The notes under the pieces are model-generated. The model had not been told where the DNA came from. It was given only the letters and a program-made list of their open reading frames with translations, and did not search any database. Positions 8,120 through 16,140 of a DNA stretch of 64,000 bases are shown here, in pieces (the first letter of the stretch is position 1; each line of letters begins with the position of its first letter). The translations under genes were made by a program, and so were the position numbers. The DNA lies in assembly GCF_023822005.2 (NCBI RefSeq), contig NZ_CP098806.1, positions 4,834,501-4,898,500 of the forward strand. The letters are read 5' to 3'. Source of the stretch: Dyadobacter fanqingshengii (lineage in GTDB: Bacteria; Bacteroidota; Bacteroidia; Cytophagales; Spirosomataceae).

Positions 8120-8968
8120 ATGCTCCGCGTTCCATCCGATATCAGCTCTCAGGAATTTGAGTCTTTGAAGATTCAGGATATGACTTTTGTTGCCTATCGC
8201 AATGAGGTTTATCCGTCCAAATATGATGTGTTTTTCGAAGAGCATGCGGTGATTGTGGTTTTGGAGGGGGAGAAGAAATTTACGAGTCCGACGCAGGAAG
8301 TGCATGTTGAGAAAGGCGACATTTTGTTTGTTCAGCGTGGTTTCTATTTAATGTCGGAGTCTATTAATGAATCTTACAAAAGTCTTGTTTTCTTTTTTGA
8401 TGAAAAGCTTTTAAAGGAATTTGTTAGCCTGCACCCTGAACTTTTCAATCCCGCAAAAGCAACACCAGTTCTTGAAAATCCAATTTTGCTGTTGAAATCA
8501 GATGAGAATTTTGAAAAGTTTATTCAGTCGGTCTTTCCTTATTTTAAGTCTAGGACTGAATTAAAAAACCATTTTCTGCGCTTAAAATTTCAAGAATTAC
8601 TGCTTCATTTGCTGGAATTGGACAATTCAAAACAACTCCGCGCCATTCTTTATAGTTTGTACAAAGGTGAAAAAGCCGATTTGTCGTTCATGATGAACAC
8701 ATATTATTTGAAACCTTTAACATTGGATGAATTAGCGCGCTTATCCGGAAGAAGCCTTTCCGCGTTTAAAAGAGATTTCCAGGACGAATTCAAAACATCA
8801 CCTGCGCTTTGGCTCAAAAATAAAAGGCTTGATTATGCGGATTTTTTGTTGAGAAACAGCACCAAAAACGTCTCCGAAATCAGCACAGAGATTGGTTATG
8901 AAAGCGTTTCGCACTTTATAAAGACTTACAAGGAGAAACACGGAAGGACGCCGAAGAAGCATGGCTGA
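8120..8968 (+). CDS. AraC-family transcriptional regulator
   Basis: The 282-residue protein has an N-terminal cupin-like sensing region (AVIVVLEGEKKF then EVHVEKGDILFVQRGFY) and a C-terminal double helix-turn-helix of the AraC/XylS type: LTLDELARLSGRSLSAFKRD, then NVSEISTEIGYESVSHFIKT and the closing HGRTPKK. It resembles ExsA-like regulators of Bacteroidota. The ligand is unknown. It begins one nucleotide after the ilvA stop, so it is probably co-transcribed with ilvA and may respond to a metabolite of that pathway, but this rests only on position. Confidence 0.9.
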   Translation: MLRVPSDISSQEFESLKIQDMTFVAYRNEVYPSKYDVFFEEHAVIVVLEGEKKFTSPTQEVHVEKGDILFVQRGFYLMSESINESYKSLVFFFDEKLLKEFVSLHPELFNPAKATPVLENPILLLKSDENFEKFIQSVFPYFKSRTELKNHFLRLKFQELLLHLLELDNSKQLRAILYSLYKGEKADLSFMMNTYYLKPLTLDELARLSGRSLSAFKRDFQDEFKTSPALWLKNKRLDYADFLLRNSTKNVSEISTEIGYESVSHFIKTYKEKHGRTPKKHG

Positions 8969-9019
8969 TTTGCCTTTTTGTTTTAAAAAACCTAGCTTCA
9001 ACGATCACATTCCATTCCT

Positions 9020-9307
9020 ATGAACACTCAAACTGTTTTAGATCGGCTTAATAAATCCAAAGGATATTTTTTTACAAAATATCCTTTAAAATCAATGGCT
9101 CTTTTTGGCTCCTATGCCCGAAACGAAGCAACCGACAAAAGCGATGTGGATATTCTTGTCGAGTTTTCTGCTCCTATTGGCTTTGAATTTGTTGACCTTG
9201 CGATGGAGCTGGAAGATGTGCTGCAAACCAAAGTAGATCTCGTAAGTAAAAGAGGCTTGAAAGCGCCATTACTGCCTTACATAGAGAAAAACTTGATCTA
9301 TGTCTGA
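9020..9307 (+). CDS. mntA: MntA-type nucleotidyltransferase antitoxin
   Basis: A minimal nucleotidyltransferase of 95 residues with the exact motif GSX10DXD (GSYARNEATDKSDVDILV). Known MntA proteins neutralise the HEPN toxin HepT by transferring AMP to a tyrosine of its active-site motif (type VII toxin-antitoxin systems). The last eight nucleotides overlap the hepT-like gene, a typical arrangement. The pair sits between ilvA-araC and leuC and has no evident link to amino acid synthesis. Family assignment is strong; activity is inferred. Confidence 0.88.
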   Translation: MNTQTVLDRLNKSKGYFFTKYPLKSMALFGSYARNEATDKSDVDILVEFSAPIGFEFVDLAMELEDVLQTKVDLVSKRGLKAPLLPYIEKNLIYV

Positions 9308-9641
9308 GCGAGCGCCATCCATATTATTCTTGGATATGCTGGATTCTGTTGAGACAGTTTTGGATTACACGTCCGGAATGAGTTTTGATAATTTCATGAA
9401 TGATAGGAAAACGCGGGATGCTGTAATTAGAAACATTCAGGTGCTTGGAGAGGCTGCGAACCGTGTTCCCAAGGAAGTTAGAGAACAATATCCCGACATT
9501 GAATGGATGCGCATTATCAGATCAAGACACATTCTTGTGCATGATTATGCCGGGATTGACTTTGAAATTGTTTGGCGAATCATTGAAGTGCATTTGCCAC
9601 CGCTTCGGGATGCACTGTTAATAATGACAGATAAGAGCTAG
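9300..9641 (+). CDS. hepT: HepT-like HEPN-domain ribonuclease toxin (DUF86)
   Basis: The 113-residue, mainly helical protein carries the HEPN motif RX4HXY as RHILVHDY, inside RSRHILVHDYAGID. The tyrosine is the residue expected to be adenylylated by MntA. The preceding DAVIRNIQVLGEAANRVP is characteristic of the HepT/DUF86 family. It is translated from a frame overlapping mntA by 8 nt. HepT homologues are tRNA- or mRNA-cleaving toxins; here the function is inferred from family and pairing. Confidence 0.88.
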   Translation: MSERAPSILFLDMLDSVETVLDYTSGMSFDNFMNDRKTRDAVIRNIQVLGEAANRVPKEVREQYPDIEWMRIIRSRHILVHDYAGIDFEIVWRIIEVHLPPLRDALLIMTDKS

Positions 9642-9702
9642 TTGTCTTAACAGCAATAACAATTTCCGCTCAAACTTCTTCGAAAAACCAAAATCGCTAT
9701 TT

Positions 9703-9734
9703 TTTGAACCTTTAACGTTATACTTATTACCTTG
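9703..9734 (+). promoter_or_regulatory. Possible promoter of the leuC operon
   Basis: TTTG at 9703-9706 and TTACCTTG at 9727-9734 are 20 nt apart, a loose match to the Bacteroidota promoter. The 200-nt gap between hepT and leuC holds no hairpin resembling the attenuators before ilvD and the short leuA. Weak, consensus-only evidence. Confidence 0.3.
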
Positions 9735-9841
9735 AATTTATGGTAATTTGTAATCTCAGTTCTCCTTTTATGAAAACAGCGATTAATGTCGCAATTTCTT
9801 AGAGGTCAGTCTTGAAGAGGCGAAATTTTAATAATAAAAAA

Positions 9842-11245
9842 ATGAGTAATCAAGCAAATACCCTTTTCGACAAGGTGTGGGACGCACATGTTGTTCGCAA
9901 AATTGCAGATGGTCCGGATGTGTTCTTCATCGACCGTCATTTCATCCACGAAGTAACCAGCCCGGTTGCGTTTCTCGGACTGGAAAGCAGAAATATCGGT
10001 GTAATGTATTCTGAAAGAACATTTGCCACAGCCGACCACAACACACCGACGATTAACCAACACCTCCCGGTAGCGGATCCACTTTCTGCAAATCAGCTGA
10101 AAGCATTGGAAACCAACTCATTAAAATACGGCATTTCACACTGGGGCCTTGGTCACGCCAGAAATGGAATTGTACACGTGGTGGGTCCGGAAAATGGAAT
10201 TACACTTCCCGGCATGACGATCGTTTGCGGGGATTCTCATACATCCACGCACGGTGCTTTTGGCGCAATTGCCTTTGGTATAGGCACTTCTGAGGTTGAA
10301 ATGGTGCTTTCTTCGCAATGCATTATGCAGCCGAAGCCTAAGAAAATGCGTGTGAATGTTGTTGGAGAGTTAGGCAAAGGAGTTACGCCAAAAGACGTTA
10401 CATTATATATCATTTCAAAACTGACAACTGCCGGCGCAACGGGATATTTCGTTGAATACGCAGGTGAGGTTTTTGAAAAAATGAGCATGGAAGGCCGTAT
10501 GACGGTTTGTAACATGAGCATTGAAATGGGCGCGCGCGGAGGAATGATCGCCCCGGACGAAACCACTTTTGCATACATTAATGGCCGCGACCAGGCGCCA
10601 AAAGGCGAAAAATGGGATAATGCTTTGGCATACTGGAAAACATTGAAGACAGACGAAGGGGCTGTTTTTGACAAAGAATACACATTCGATGCGGCTGACA
10701 TTGAGCCGATGATCACTTACGGAACGAACCCGGGAATGGGTCAGGGAATTTCCAGGAATATCCCAACTTCGGAACAAGTTGAAGGTGGAAAGTCTACATA
10801 CGATAAGTCATTGGCTTACATGGGCTTTCATGAAAACGAATCCATGTTAGGCAAAAAAATTGATTACGTTTTTATCGGAAGCTGCACAAATGGACGCATT
10901 GAAGATTTCCGTGCATTTGCTTCTATTGTAAAAGGTCGCAAGAAAGCGGATAATGTGACGGCTTGGGTTGTTCCTGGTTCGCACATTGTGGAGGCGCAGA
11001 TTAAGGAAGAAGGAATTCTTGACATTCTTACGGAAGCTGGTTTTGAACTTCGTCAGCCAGGATGCTCAGCTTGTCTGGCAATGAATGATGACAAGATTCC
11101 GGCTGGAAAATATGCTGTCAGCACTTCAAACCGCAATTTCGAAGGTCGTCAGGGCCCGGGCGCAAGAACGCTTCTGGCTAGTCCGTTGGTGGCTGCCGCT
11201 GCTGCGGTAACCGGAGTAGTTACAGACCCTAGAGATCTTCTTTAA
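9842..11245 (+). CDS. leuC: 3-isopropylmalate dehydratase, large subunit
   Basis: LeuC with LeuD isomerises 2-isopropylmalate to 3-isopropylmalate through a [4Fe-4S] aconitase mechanism. It has 467 residues. The N-terminus [12 protein letters not shown] is family-typical. The cluster cysteines are in [12 protein letters not shown] near residue 348 and GCSACLAMN near 408-411. I prefer the ATG at 9842, since the protein then begins [14 protein letters not shown]; an upstream in-frame ATG at 9812 adds ten basic residues. LeuD follows 18 nt downstream. If the adjacent long synthase makes citramalate, LeuCD would also serve isoleucine synthesis. Confidence 0.97.
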   Translation: MSNQANTLFDKVWDAHVVRKIADGPDVFFIDRHFIHEVTSPVAFLGLESRNIGVMYSERTFATADHNTPTINQHLPVADPLSANQLKALETNSLKYGISHWGLGHARNGIVHVVGPENGITLPGMTIVCGDSHTSTHGAFGAIAFGIGTSEVEMVLSSQCIMQPKPKKMRVNVVGELGKGVTPKDVTLYIISKLTTAGATGYFVEYAGEVFEKMSMEGRMTVCNMSIEMGARGGMIAPDETTFAYINGRDQAPKGEKWDNALAYWKTLKTDEGAVFDKEYTFDAADIEPMITYGTNPGMGQGISRNIPTSEQVEGGKSTYDKSLAYMGFHENESMLGKKIDYVFIGSCTNGRIEDFRAFASIVKGRKKADNVTAWVVPGSHIVEAQIKEEGILDILTEAGFELRQPGCSACLAMNDDKIPAGKYAVSTSNRNFEGRQGPGARTLLASPLVAAAAAVTGVVTDPRDLL

Positions 11246-11263
11246 TTCAAACCCGACATTAAC

Positions 11264-11860
11264 ATGGCATACGATAAATTCACATTATTAAGAAGTACGG
11301 CAGTTCCTTTGCCGATCGAAAACGTTGATACAGACCAGATTATCCCGGCGCGTTTTCTTAAAGCGACCAAACGCGAAGGATTTGGTGATAATCTTTTCCG
11401 CGACTGGCGCTACAATGGTGACGAGACGCCGAAGGCTGATTTCGTTTTGAATAATCCAATTTACAAAGGAAAAATCCTCGTAGGCGGTCACAATTTCGGA
11501 AGCGGATCGAGCCGTGAGCATGCTGCATGGGCGATCTATGATTACGGATTCCGTTGTGTTGTTTCCAGCTTTTTTGCAGATATCTTTAAAGGTAACTCAT
11601 TGAATATCGGGATTTTACCAGTTCAGGTAAGCCCGGAATTTCTGGATAAAATTTTCCTTGCCATTGAGGCGGATCCTAATGCAGAGTTTGAGGTAAATCT
11701 GGAAGAACAGAAGATCACAATCGTTAGCTCTGGTGAATCAGAAACTTTCGACATCAATGGTTATAAAAAACATAACATGATCAATGGTTTTGATGATATC
11801 GATTATCTGCAAGCCATGAAAGGAGAGATTAAGGAGTTTGAAGCAGAAAGAATTTATTAA
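11264..11860 (+). CDS. leuD: 3-isopropylmalate dehydratase, small subunit
   Basis: LeuD supplies the swivelling domain of isopropylmalate isomerase. The 198-residue protein shows [15 protein letters not shown] at the N-terminus and the substrate-binding [21 protein letters not shown] motif. Its length is typical. It forms one operon with leuC upstream and the long alpha-isopropylmalate/citramalate synthase 21 nt downstream. Confidence 0.97.
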   Translation: MAYDKFTLLRSTAVPLPIENVDTDQIIPARFLKATKREGFGDNLFRDWRYNGDETPKADFVLNNPIYKGKILVGGHNFGSGSSREHAAWAIYDYGFRCVVSSFFADIFKGNSLNIGILPVQVSPEFLDKIFLAIEADPNAEFEVNLEEQKITIVSSGESETFDINGYKKHNMINGFDDIDYLQAMKGEIKEFEAERIY

Positions 11861-11881
11861 GCCGCCGGCCGCACGCCTCCT

Positions 11882-13453
11882 ATGAACAGCCGCTATATTG
11901 AAATAATGGACACGACACTTCGCGATGGTGAGCAAACCAGCGGAGTGTCGTTTTCCGCATCAGAAAAGTTGACAATTGCTCAGATTCTCTTGCAGGAAGT
12001 GAAGGTTGACCGCATTGAAGTTGCTTCTGCCCGGGTTTCGGAAGGAGAATTTCAGGCCGTTCAAAAAATCACGGAATGGGCCAAAGCGAATGGATTTCTA
12101 GATAAAATTGAAGTCCTGACCTTTGTGGATGGTGATTCTTCCATTAACTGGATGTTAGAGTCCGGTGCGCGGGTGATGAATCTTTTGACCAAAGGGTCGC
12201 TGAATCATTTGAAACATCAGCTAAAAAAATCGCCTCAGGAGCACTTCGAAGACATTCGAAAGGTGATCGAGCTAGCCGAAAATAGCGGTATTGACTGCAA
12301 TGTTTATCTTGAAGATTGGAGCAATGGTATGCGGGATTCGCCCGAATATGTTTTCCAGTCGCTTGATTTCCTGGTTACGCAGCCGGTTAAAAGGATTCTT
12401 TTGCCCGACACATTAGGCATATTAACGCCTTCTGAGTCTTACAAATTTGTAAAATCCATCGTCGACCGTTATCCCAACAGCCATTTCGAATTCCACGCGC
12501 ATAATGACTATGACCTGAGCATTGCAAACGTCATGGAAGCATTGCGTGCAGGTGCGCACGGGTTGCATTTGACGGTGAATGGCATGGGTGAAAGAACGGG
12601 CAATGCGCCTCTGGCGAGCACGATTGCAGTAATTAATGATCTTATGCCGGAGTTTAAGACCTCTGTGAATGAGCGGTCATTGTATTCTGTAAGTAAGTTG
12701 GTCGAGACATTTTCGGGGATTCGAATTCCTTCTAATAAGCCGATTGTAGGGGAAAGCGTTTTCACGCAAACCGCTGGTATTCACGCAGATGGCGATAAAA
12801 AGAACAATCTCTATTTCAGTAAGTTAATGCCTGAGCGCTTTGGCCGTCAGCGGCTATATGCTTTGGGTAAAACTTCTGGAAAGGCCAACATTGAAAATAA
12901 TCTGAGGGATCTGGGGATTACGCTTACAGATTCGGACCTCAAAAAGGTTACGCAACGAATTATTGAGCTCGGCGATCGCAAAGAAGCGGTAACGCCTGAG
13001 GATCTTCCGTATATTATTTCGGATATTCTGGCGAGTAATGCGATTGAGGAGAAAGTCGTGATCGTCAATTATGTGCTGACGCATTCGAAAAATTTGAAGC
13101 CTTCGGCCACATTACAGATCAGGTTCGAGGACGAGATTTTTGAGGAAAATGCACAGGGAGACGGTCAGTATGACGCATTTATGAATGCATTGAAAAAAAT
13201 ATATTGCCGGAAAGGAATCAGCTTGCCAATGCTAACGGATTATGCAGTTCGCATTCCGCCCGGCGGTAAAACGGATGCCCTTTGCGAAACCATCATTACT
13301 TGGGCCATCAACGGTAAGGATGTGAAAACGAGAGGTCTGGATTCCGATCAAACCGTTTCCGCAATCATGGCCACGCAAAAAATGCTGAACTTGATCGGCA
13401 TTCCATCTGCAACAGAGCTAACGCCGGAAATTCCTTTGGTTGTGGCAGTTTAG
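11882..13453 (+). CDS. 2-isopropylmalate/(R)-citramalate synthase family protein with regulatory domain
   Basis: The 523-residue protein belongs to the DRE-TIM metallolyase family. It has [19 protein letters not shown] at the start, the metal-binding HAHNDYDLSIAN, the GMGERTGNAPL motif, and a C-terminal LeuA-dimer/allosteric domain from about residue 390 (VTHSKNLKPSATLQIRFED-like segment to the end). It differs clearly from the short LeuA at 14845. Its position between leuD and leuB fits either leucine synthesis or a citramalate route from pyruvate to 2-oxobutyrate for isoleucine. Substrate choice cannot be settled from the sequence alone, so I give no symbol. Confidence 0.85.
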   Translation: MNSRYIEIMDTTLRDGEQTSGVSFSASEKLTIAQILLQEVKVDRIEVASARVSEGEFQAVQKITEWAKANGFLDKIEVLTFVDGDSSINWMLESGARVMNLLTKGSLNHLKHQLKKSPQEHFEDIRKVIELAENSGIDCNVYLEDWSNGMRDSPEYVFQSLDFLVTQPVKRILLPDTLGILTPSESYKFVKSIVDRYPNSHFEFHAHNDYDLSIANVMEALRAGAHGLHLTVNGMGERTGNAPLASTIAVINDLMPEFKTSVNERSLYSVSKLVETFSGIRIPSNKPIVGESVFTQTAGIHADGDKKNNLYFSKLMPERFGRQRLYALGKTSGKANIENNLRDLGITLTDSDLKKVTQRIIELGDRKEAVTPEDLPYIISDILASNAIEEKVVIVNYVLTHSKNLKPSATLQIRFEDEIFEENAQGDGQYDAFMNALKKIYCRKGISLPMLTDYAVRIPPGGKTDALCETIITWAINGKDVKTRGLDSDQTVSAIMATQKMLNLIGIPSATELTPEIPLVVAV

Positions 13454-13510
13454 TCTGATGCTCTATTGATCAAATACTTTTAAACTACTGATTATCAATT
13501 CAAACAATTA

Positions 13511-14581
13511 ATGAAGAAAAACATCCTAATCGTTCCGGGTGATGGAATCGGACAAGAAGTTACAGAAGTTGGAAAAAATGTTTTGGTAAAAATTGCCGAG
13601 AAATTCGGACATGAATTTATCTACGACGAAGCATTAATGGGCCACGTTGCAATTGAAGCAACCGGAAACCCACTTCCTGATGAAACGCTTGAAAAAATGC
13701 GCAATTCGGACGCGATCCTTTTCGGAGCAGTGGGCCATCCTAAATATGACAATGATCCAACTGCAAAAGTGCGTCCGGAGCAGGGCTTGCTGAAAATGCG
13801 TAAAGAGTTGGGTTTATATGCCAATTTACGCCCTATTAAGCTGTTTGACGAGCTTCTGGGTGCTTCTTCAATCAAACCTGAAATCCTGAAAGGTTCGGAT
13901 ATTCTCTTCTTCCGGGAGCTTACGGGGGATATTTATTTTGGTGAAAAAGGTCGTAAAAACGATAACAACACAGCTTACGACATTGCAGAATACAGCAGAT
14001 ATGAAGTAGAACGCATCGGCCGCAAAGCATTCGAAGCGGCTCGCACGCGCGGCAAAAGATTAATGTCAGTTGATAAGGCTAATGTCTTGGAAACAAGCCG
14101 TTTGTGGAGAGAAGTGATCCAGGCGCTTGCTCCTGAATATCCCGATATTGAAGTTGAACACCAGTTTGTGGATTCGGCTGCCATGTTATTAATCAAAGAC
14201 CCGAGACGTTTTGACGTTGTGGTTACAGCGAATTTGTTCGGAGATATTCTGACGGATGAAGCTAGCCAGATTGCGGGTTCAATGGGCATGCTGGCGTCTG
14301 CTTCTGTGGGGGATAGCACGGGTGTTTACGAGCCCATTCACGGTTCCGCGCACGACATTACGGGTAAGGGCATTGCTAACCCTTTGGCTTCTGTTCTTTC
14401 CGCGGCATTGCTGCTGGACATTTCTTTTGGTTTGAAAGAAGAGTCAGATGCAATCATCGCAGCGGTGGACAAACTGCTTAAAGACGGTTTCAGGACAAAA
14501 GATATTGCAGATGCTTCCACACCAGCACATCTGCTTCTCAACACGCAATCGGCTGGTGCTGAGCTCTTGAAAAGAATCTGA
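13511..14581 (+). CDS. leuB: 3-isopropylmalate dehydrogenase
   Basis: LeuB oxidatively decarboxylates 3-isopropylmalate to 2-oxo-isocaproate with NAD. The 356-residue protein begins IVPGDGIGQEVTEVGKNVL, has the substrate-binding RPEQGLLKMRKELGLYANLRP, FRELTGDIYFGEKG, the catalytic-loop DKANVLETSRLWRE and the NAD-binding GSAHDITGKGIANPL. It is the last gene of the leuC-leuD-synthase-leuB set. No hairpin terminator is obvious directly behind it before the leuA leader region. Confidence 0.97.
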   Translation: MKKNILIVPGDGIGQEVTEVGKNVLVKIAEKFGHEFIYDEALMGHVAIEATGNPLPDETLEKMRNSDAILFGAVGHPKYDNDPTAKVRPEQGLLKMRKELGLYANLRPIKLFDELLGASSIKPEILKGSDILFFRELTGDIYFGEKGRKNDNNTAYDIAEYSRYEVERIGRKAFEAARTRGKRLMSVDKANVLETSRLWREVIQALAPEYPDIEVEHQFVDSAAMLLIKDPRRFDVVVTANLFGDILTDEASQIAGSMGMLASASVGDSTGVYEPIHGSAHDITGKGIANPLASVLSAALLLDISFGLKEESDAIIAAVDKLLKDGFRTKDIADASTPAHLLLNTQSAGAELLKRI

Positions 14582-14607
14582 TTTTAAAGAAGTTTTACCA
14601 AATAATA

Positions 14608-14638
14608 TTTGTTTGAAGGAAAACTTATGTTTTATTTG
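14608..14638 (+). promoter_or_regulatory. Predicted promoter of leuA
   Basis: TTTG at 14608-14611 and TTTATTTG at 14631-14638 are 19 nt apart. The -7 element matches TAnnTTTG at seven of eight positions counting the free bases. Transcription would start near 14645, before the palindrome and leader peptide. Consensus evidence, supported by matching layout at ilvD. Confidence 0.45.
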
Positions 14639-14656
14639 CAGAACAAAATGTTGTTA

Positions 14657-14668
14657 GCGAAATTTCGC
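14657..14668 (+). promoter_or_regulatory. Palindrome shared with the ilv leader region
   Basis: GCGAAATTTCGC is identical to the core of the palindrome at 827-838. It lies 18 nt after the predicted -7 element and 11 nt before the leader peptide ATG. A shared operator for branched-chain amino acid genes is the simplest reading; a 5'-terminal RNA hairpin is the alternative. Confidence 0.5.
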
Positions 14669-14679
14669 AACCTGATATC

Positions 14680-14730
14680 ATGAACGCACTCGAATTAAAC
14701 CTTAATCTCCCTATTTTACTAATACCGTGA
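14680..14730 (+). CDS. leuA leader peptide (16 aa, leucine-rich)
   Basis: The frame reads MNALELNLNLPILLIP followed by TGA. Six of 16 residues are leucine and two are isoleucine. The leucine codons are CTC, TTA, CTT, CTC, TTA and CTA; TTG and CTG, which are frequent in neighbouring genes, are absent. The stop lies four nucleotides before the first antiterminator arm. Leucine bias directly upstream of the isopropylmalate synthase gene is what attenuation by charged tRNA-Leu would need. No Shine-Dalgarno sequence is present. Confidence 0.85.
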   Translation: MNALELNLNLPILLIP

Positions 14731-14734
14731 AGAC

Positions 14735-14773
14735 GGGAAAGGTTGTGTTTTGATTCGTTTAAAACCCTTTCTC
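14735..14773 (+). promoter_or_regulatory. Antiterminator pairing of the leuA attenuator
   Basis: GGGAAAGG (14735-14742) pairs with CCTTTCTC (14766-14773) over eight positions including one G-T wobble, and TT/AA can extend it past a bulged C. This overlaps the 5' arm of the terminator (14761-14770). A competing 1:2 pairing is AACCTT (14698-14703) with AAGGTT (14739-14744) plus CCC (14709-14711) with GGG (14735-14737). Confidence 0.7.
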
Positions 14774-14795
14774 TAACCCGGAAAGGGTTTTATAT
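14761..14795 (+). terminator. Intrinsic terminator of the leuA attenuator
   Basis: AAAACCCTTT (14761-14770) pairs perfectly with AAAGGGTTTT (14782-14791) around an 11-nt loop, and T14760-A14792 can add one pair. The T-rich 3' side runs into TATATTG. It sits 50 nt upstream of leuA. The 5' arm is shared with the antiterminator. Confidence 0.8.
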
Positions 14796-14844
14796 TGTCT
14801 GAAATTTATTAAATTCGTATCCATTAAAATTTTAATACCCACCA

Positions 14845-16002
14845 ATGAGTAATCGAGTCCAGATCTTCGACACAACTTTGCGAGACGGCGAGCAAGTTCC
14901 AGGCAGCCAATTAACGACAGAAGAAAAGGTTGTTGTAGCCAAGCAGCTCGAAAAACTCGGTGTAGACATTATTGAGGCGGGCTTCCCTGTTTCGAGTCCT
15001 GGCGACTTTAATTCTGTGGTTGAAATTTCGAAAGCAGTGCGTGAACCGATCATTTGTGCGCTCTCACGTGCTGTGCCCGGCGACATTGATGCGGCCGCTA
15101 ATGCGTTGCAATATGCGCGCCGCGGACGGATCCATACAGGTATTGGTTCTTCGGATATTCATATTCAGCATAAATTCAACACGACGCGGGAGAAAATCCT
15201 TGAAAGAGCCATTACTGCAACGAAATACGCGAAAACCAAAGTTGAGGACGTTGAGTTTTACTGCGAAGACGCAGGACGTGCGGACCTGGTTTTCCTTGCA
15301 CAATTAGTTGAAGCAGTAATTGGTGCGGGAGCGACCGTTGTGAACATTCCTGATACAACCGGTTATTGCCTTCCCGAAGAATATGGCTCGAAAATCAAAT
15401 ACATTTTCGAGAACGTTTCAAACATTCATAAAGCGATTATTTCAATTCATTGCCATAACGATCTTGGATTGGCAACAGCCAATTCCATTGCCGGCATAAG
15501 CCAGGGCGCACGACAGGTTGAGGTTACCATTAATGGAATTGGCGAGCGTGCCGGAAATACGTCCTTGGAGGAGGTTGTGATGGCATTAACTGTGCATAAG
15601 GAGCTTGGTTTGGAAACGGGTGTAAATACACAATTCATTTATCCGACGAGTCAGTTGGTGTCGAAAATGATGCGGATGCCGGTTCAGGCGAATAAGGCGA
15701 TTGTGGGACGTAATGCGTTTGCACACTCGTCAGGAATTCATCAGGATGGTTTCTTAAAACACCAGTTAACTTACGAAATCATGAACCCGCAGGATGTGGG
15801 TGTTGATAAATCGGACATCGTGCTTACGGCCCGCAGCGGTAGACATGCTTTGAAGCATCGGTTAGAATTACTTGGATTCAGCTTCGACAAGCCAGCATTG
15901 GACGAATTGTACACAAGATTCCTTGAAGTGGCTGATTTGAAGAAGGAAGTGAACGACGCAGATCTTGTTGATTTGGCCCGGACAGCCATCCCAGTGGAAT
16001 AA
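14845..16002 (+). CDS. leuA: 2-isopropylmalate synthase, short form without allosteric domain
   Basis: LeuA condenses 2-oxoisovalerate with acetyl-CoA, the first committed leucine step. The 385-residue protein has [31 protein letters not shown], the metal motif [27 protein letters not shown] and the accessory-domain segment [18 protein letters not shown]. It ends near residue 385, so the C-terminal leucine-binding LeuA-dimer domain of about 130 residues is absent. Feedback by leucine at the protein level is therefore unlikely by the usual route, which fits control by the leucine-rich leader directly upstream. It stands alone downstream of its own leader. Confidence 0.94.
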   Translation: MSNRVQIFDTTLRDGEQVPGSQLTTEEKVVVAKQLEKLGVDIIEAGFPVSSPGDFNSVVEISKAVREPIICALSRAVPGDIDAAANALQYARRGRIHTGIGSSDIHIQHKFNTTREKILERAITATKYAKTKVEDVEFYCEDAGRADLVFLAQLVEAVIGAGATVVNIPDTTGYCLPEEYGSKIKYIFENVSNIHKAIISIHCHNDLGLATANSIAGISQGARQVEVTINGIGERAGNTSLEEVVMALTVHKELGLETGVNTQFIYPTSQLVSKMMRMPVQANKAIVGRNAFAHSSGIHQDGFLKHQLTYEIMNPQDVGVDKSDIVLTARSGRHALKHRLELLGFSFDKPALDELYTRFLEVADLKKEVNDADLVDLARTAIPVE

Positions 16003-16100
16003 TTAGAAAATCATTAAAAAGCATAACCCATTGAATCTGAATTTGATGTTTTAAAGAATTATTTGTAACATTACATATTCAATAACATCCATCAGATTGC

Positions 16101-16136
16101 AAAAAGCCCTCGGTGATTCTGACTAAGGGCTTTTTT
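16101..16136. terminator. Terminator between leuA and purU
   Basis: AAAAAGCCCT (16101-16110) pairs with AGGGCTTTTT (16126-16135), 10 bp, followed by T and preceded by A on the other strand. The A and T tracts on both sides allow it to serve convergent leuA and purU. Confidence 0.85.
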
Positions 16137-16140
16137 CTTG

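Noticed and set aside
9740..9802. Short frame MVICNLSSPFMKTAINVAIS upstream of leuC as a third leader peptide
   Set aside because: Only six of 20 residues are Ile, Leu or Val, they are not clustered, and no terminator/antiterminator pair follows before leuC at 9842.
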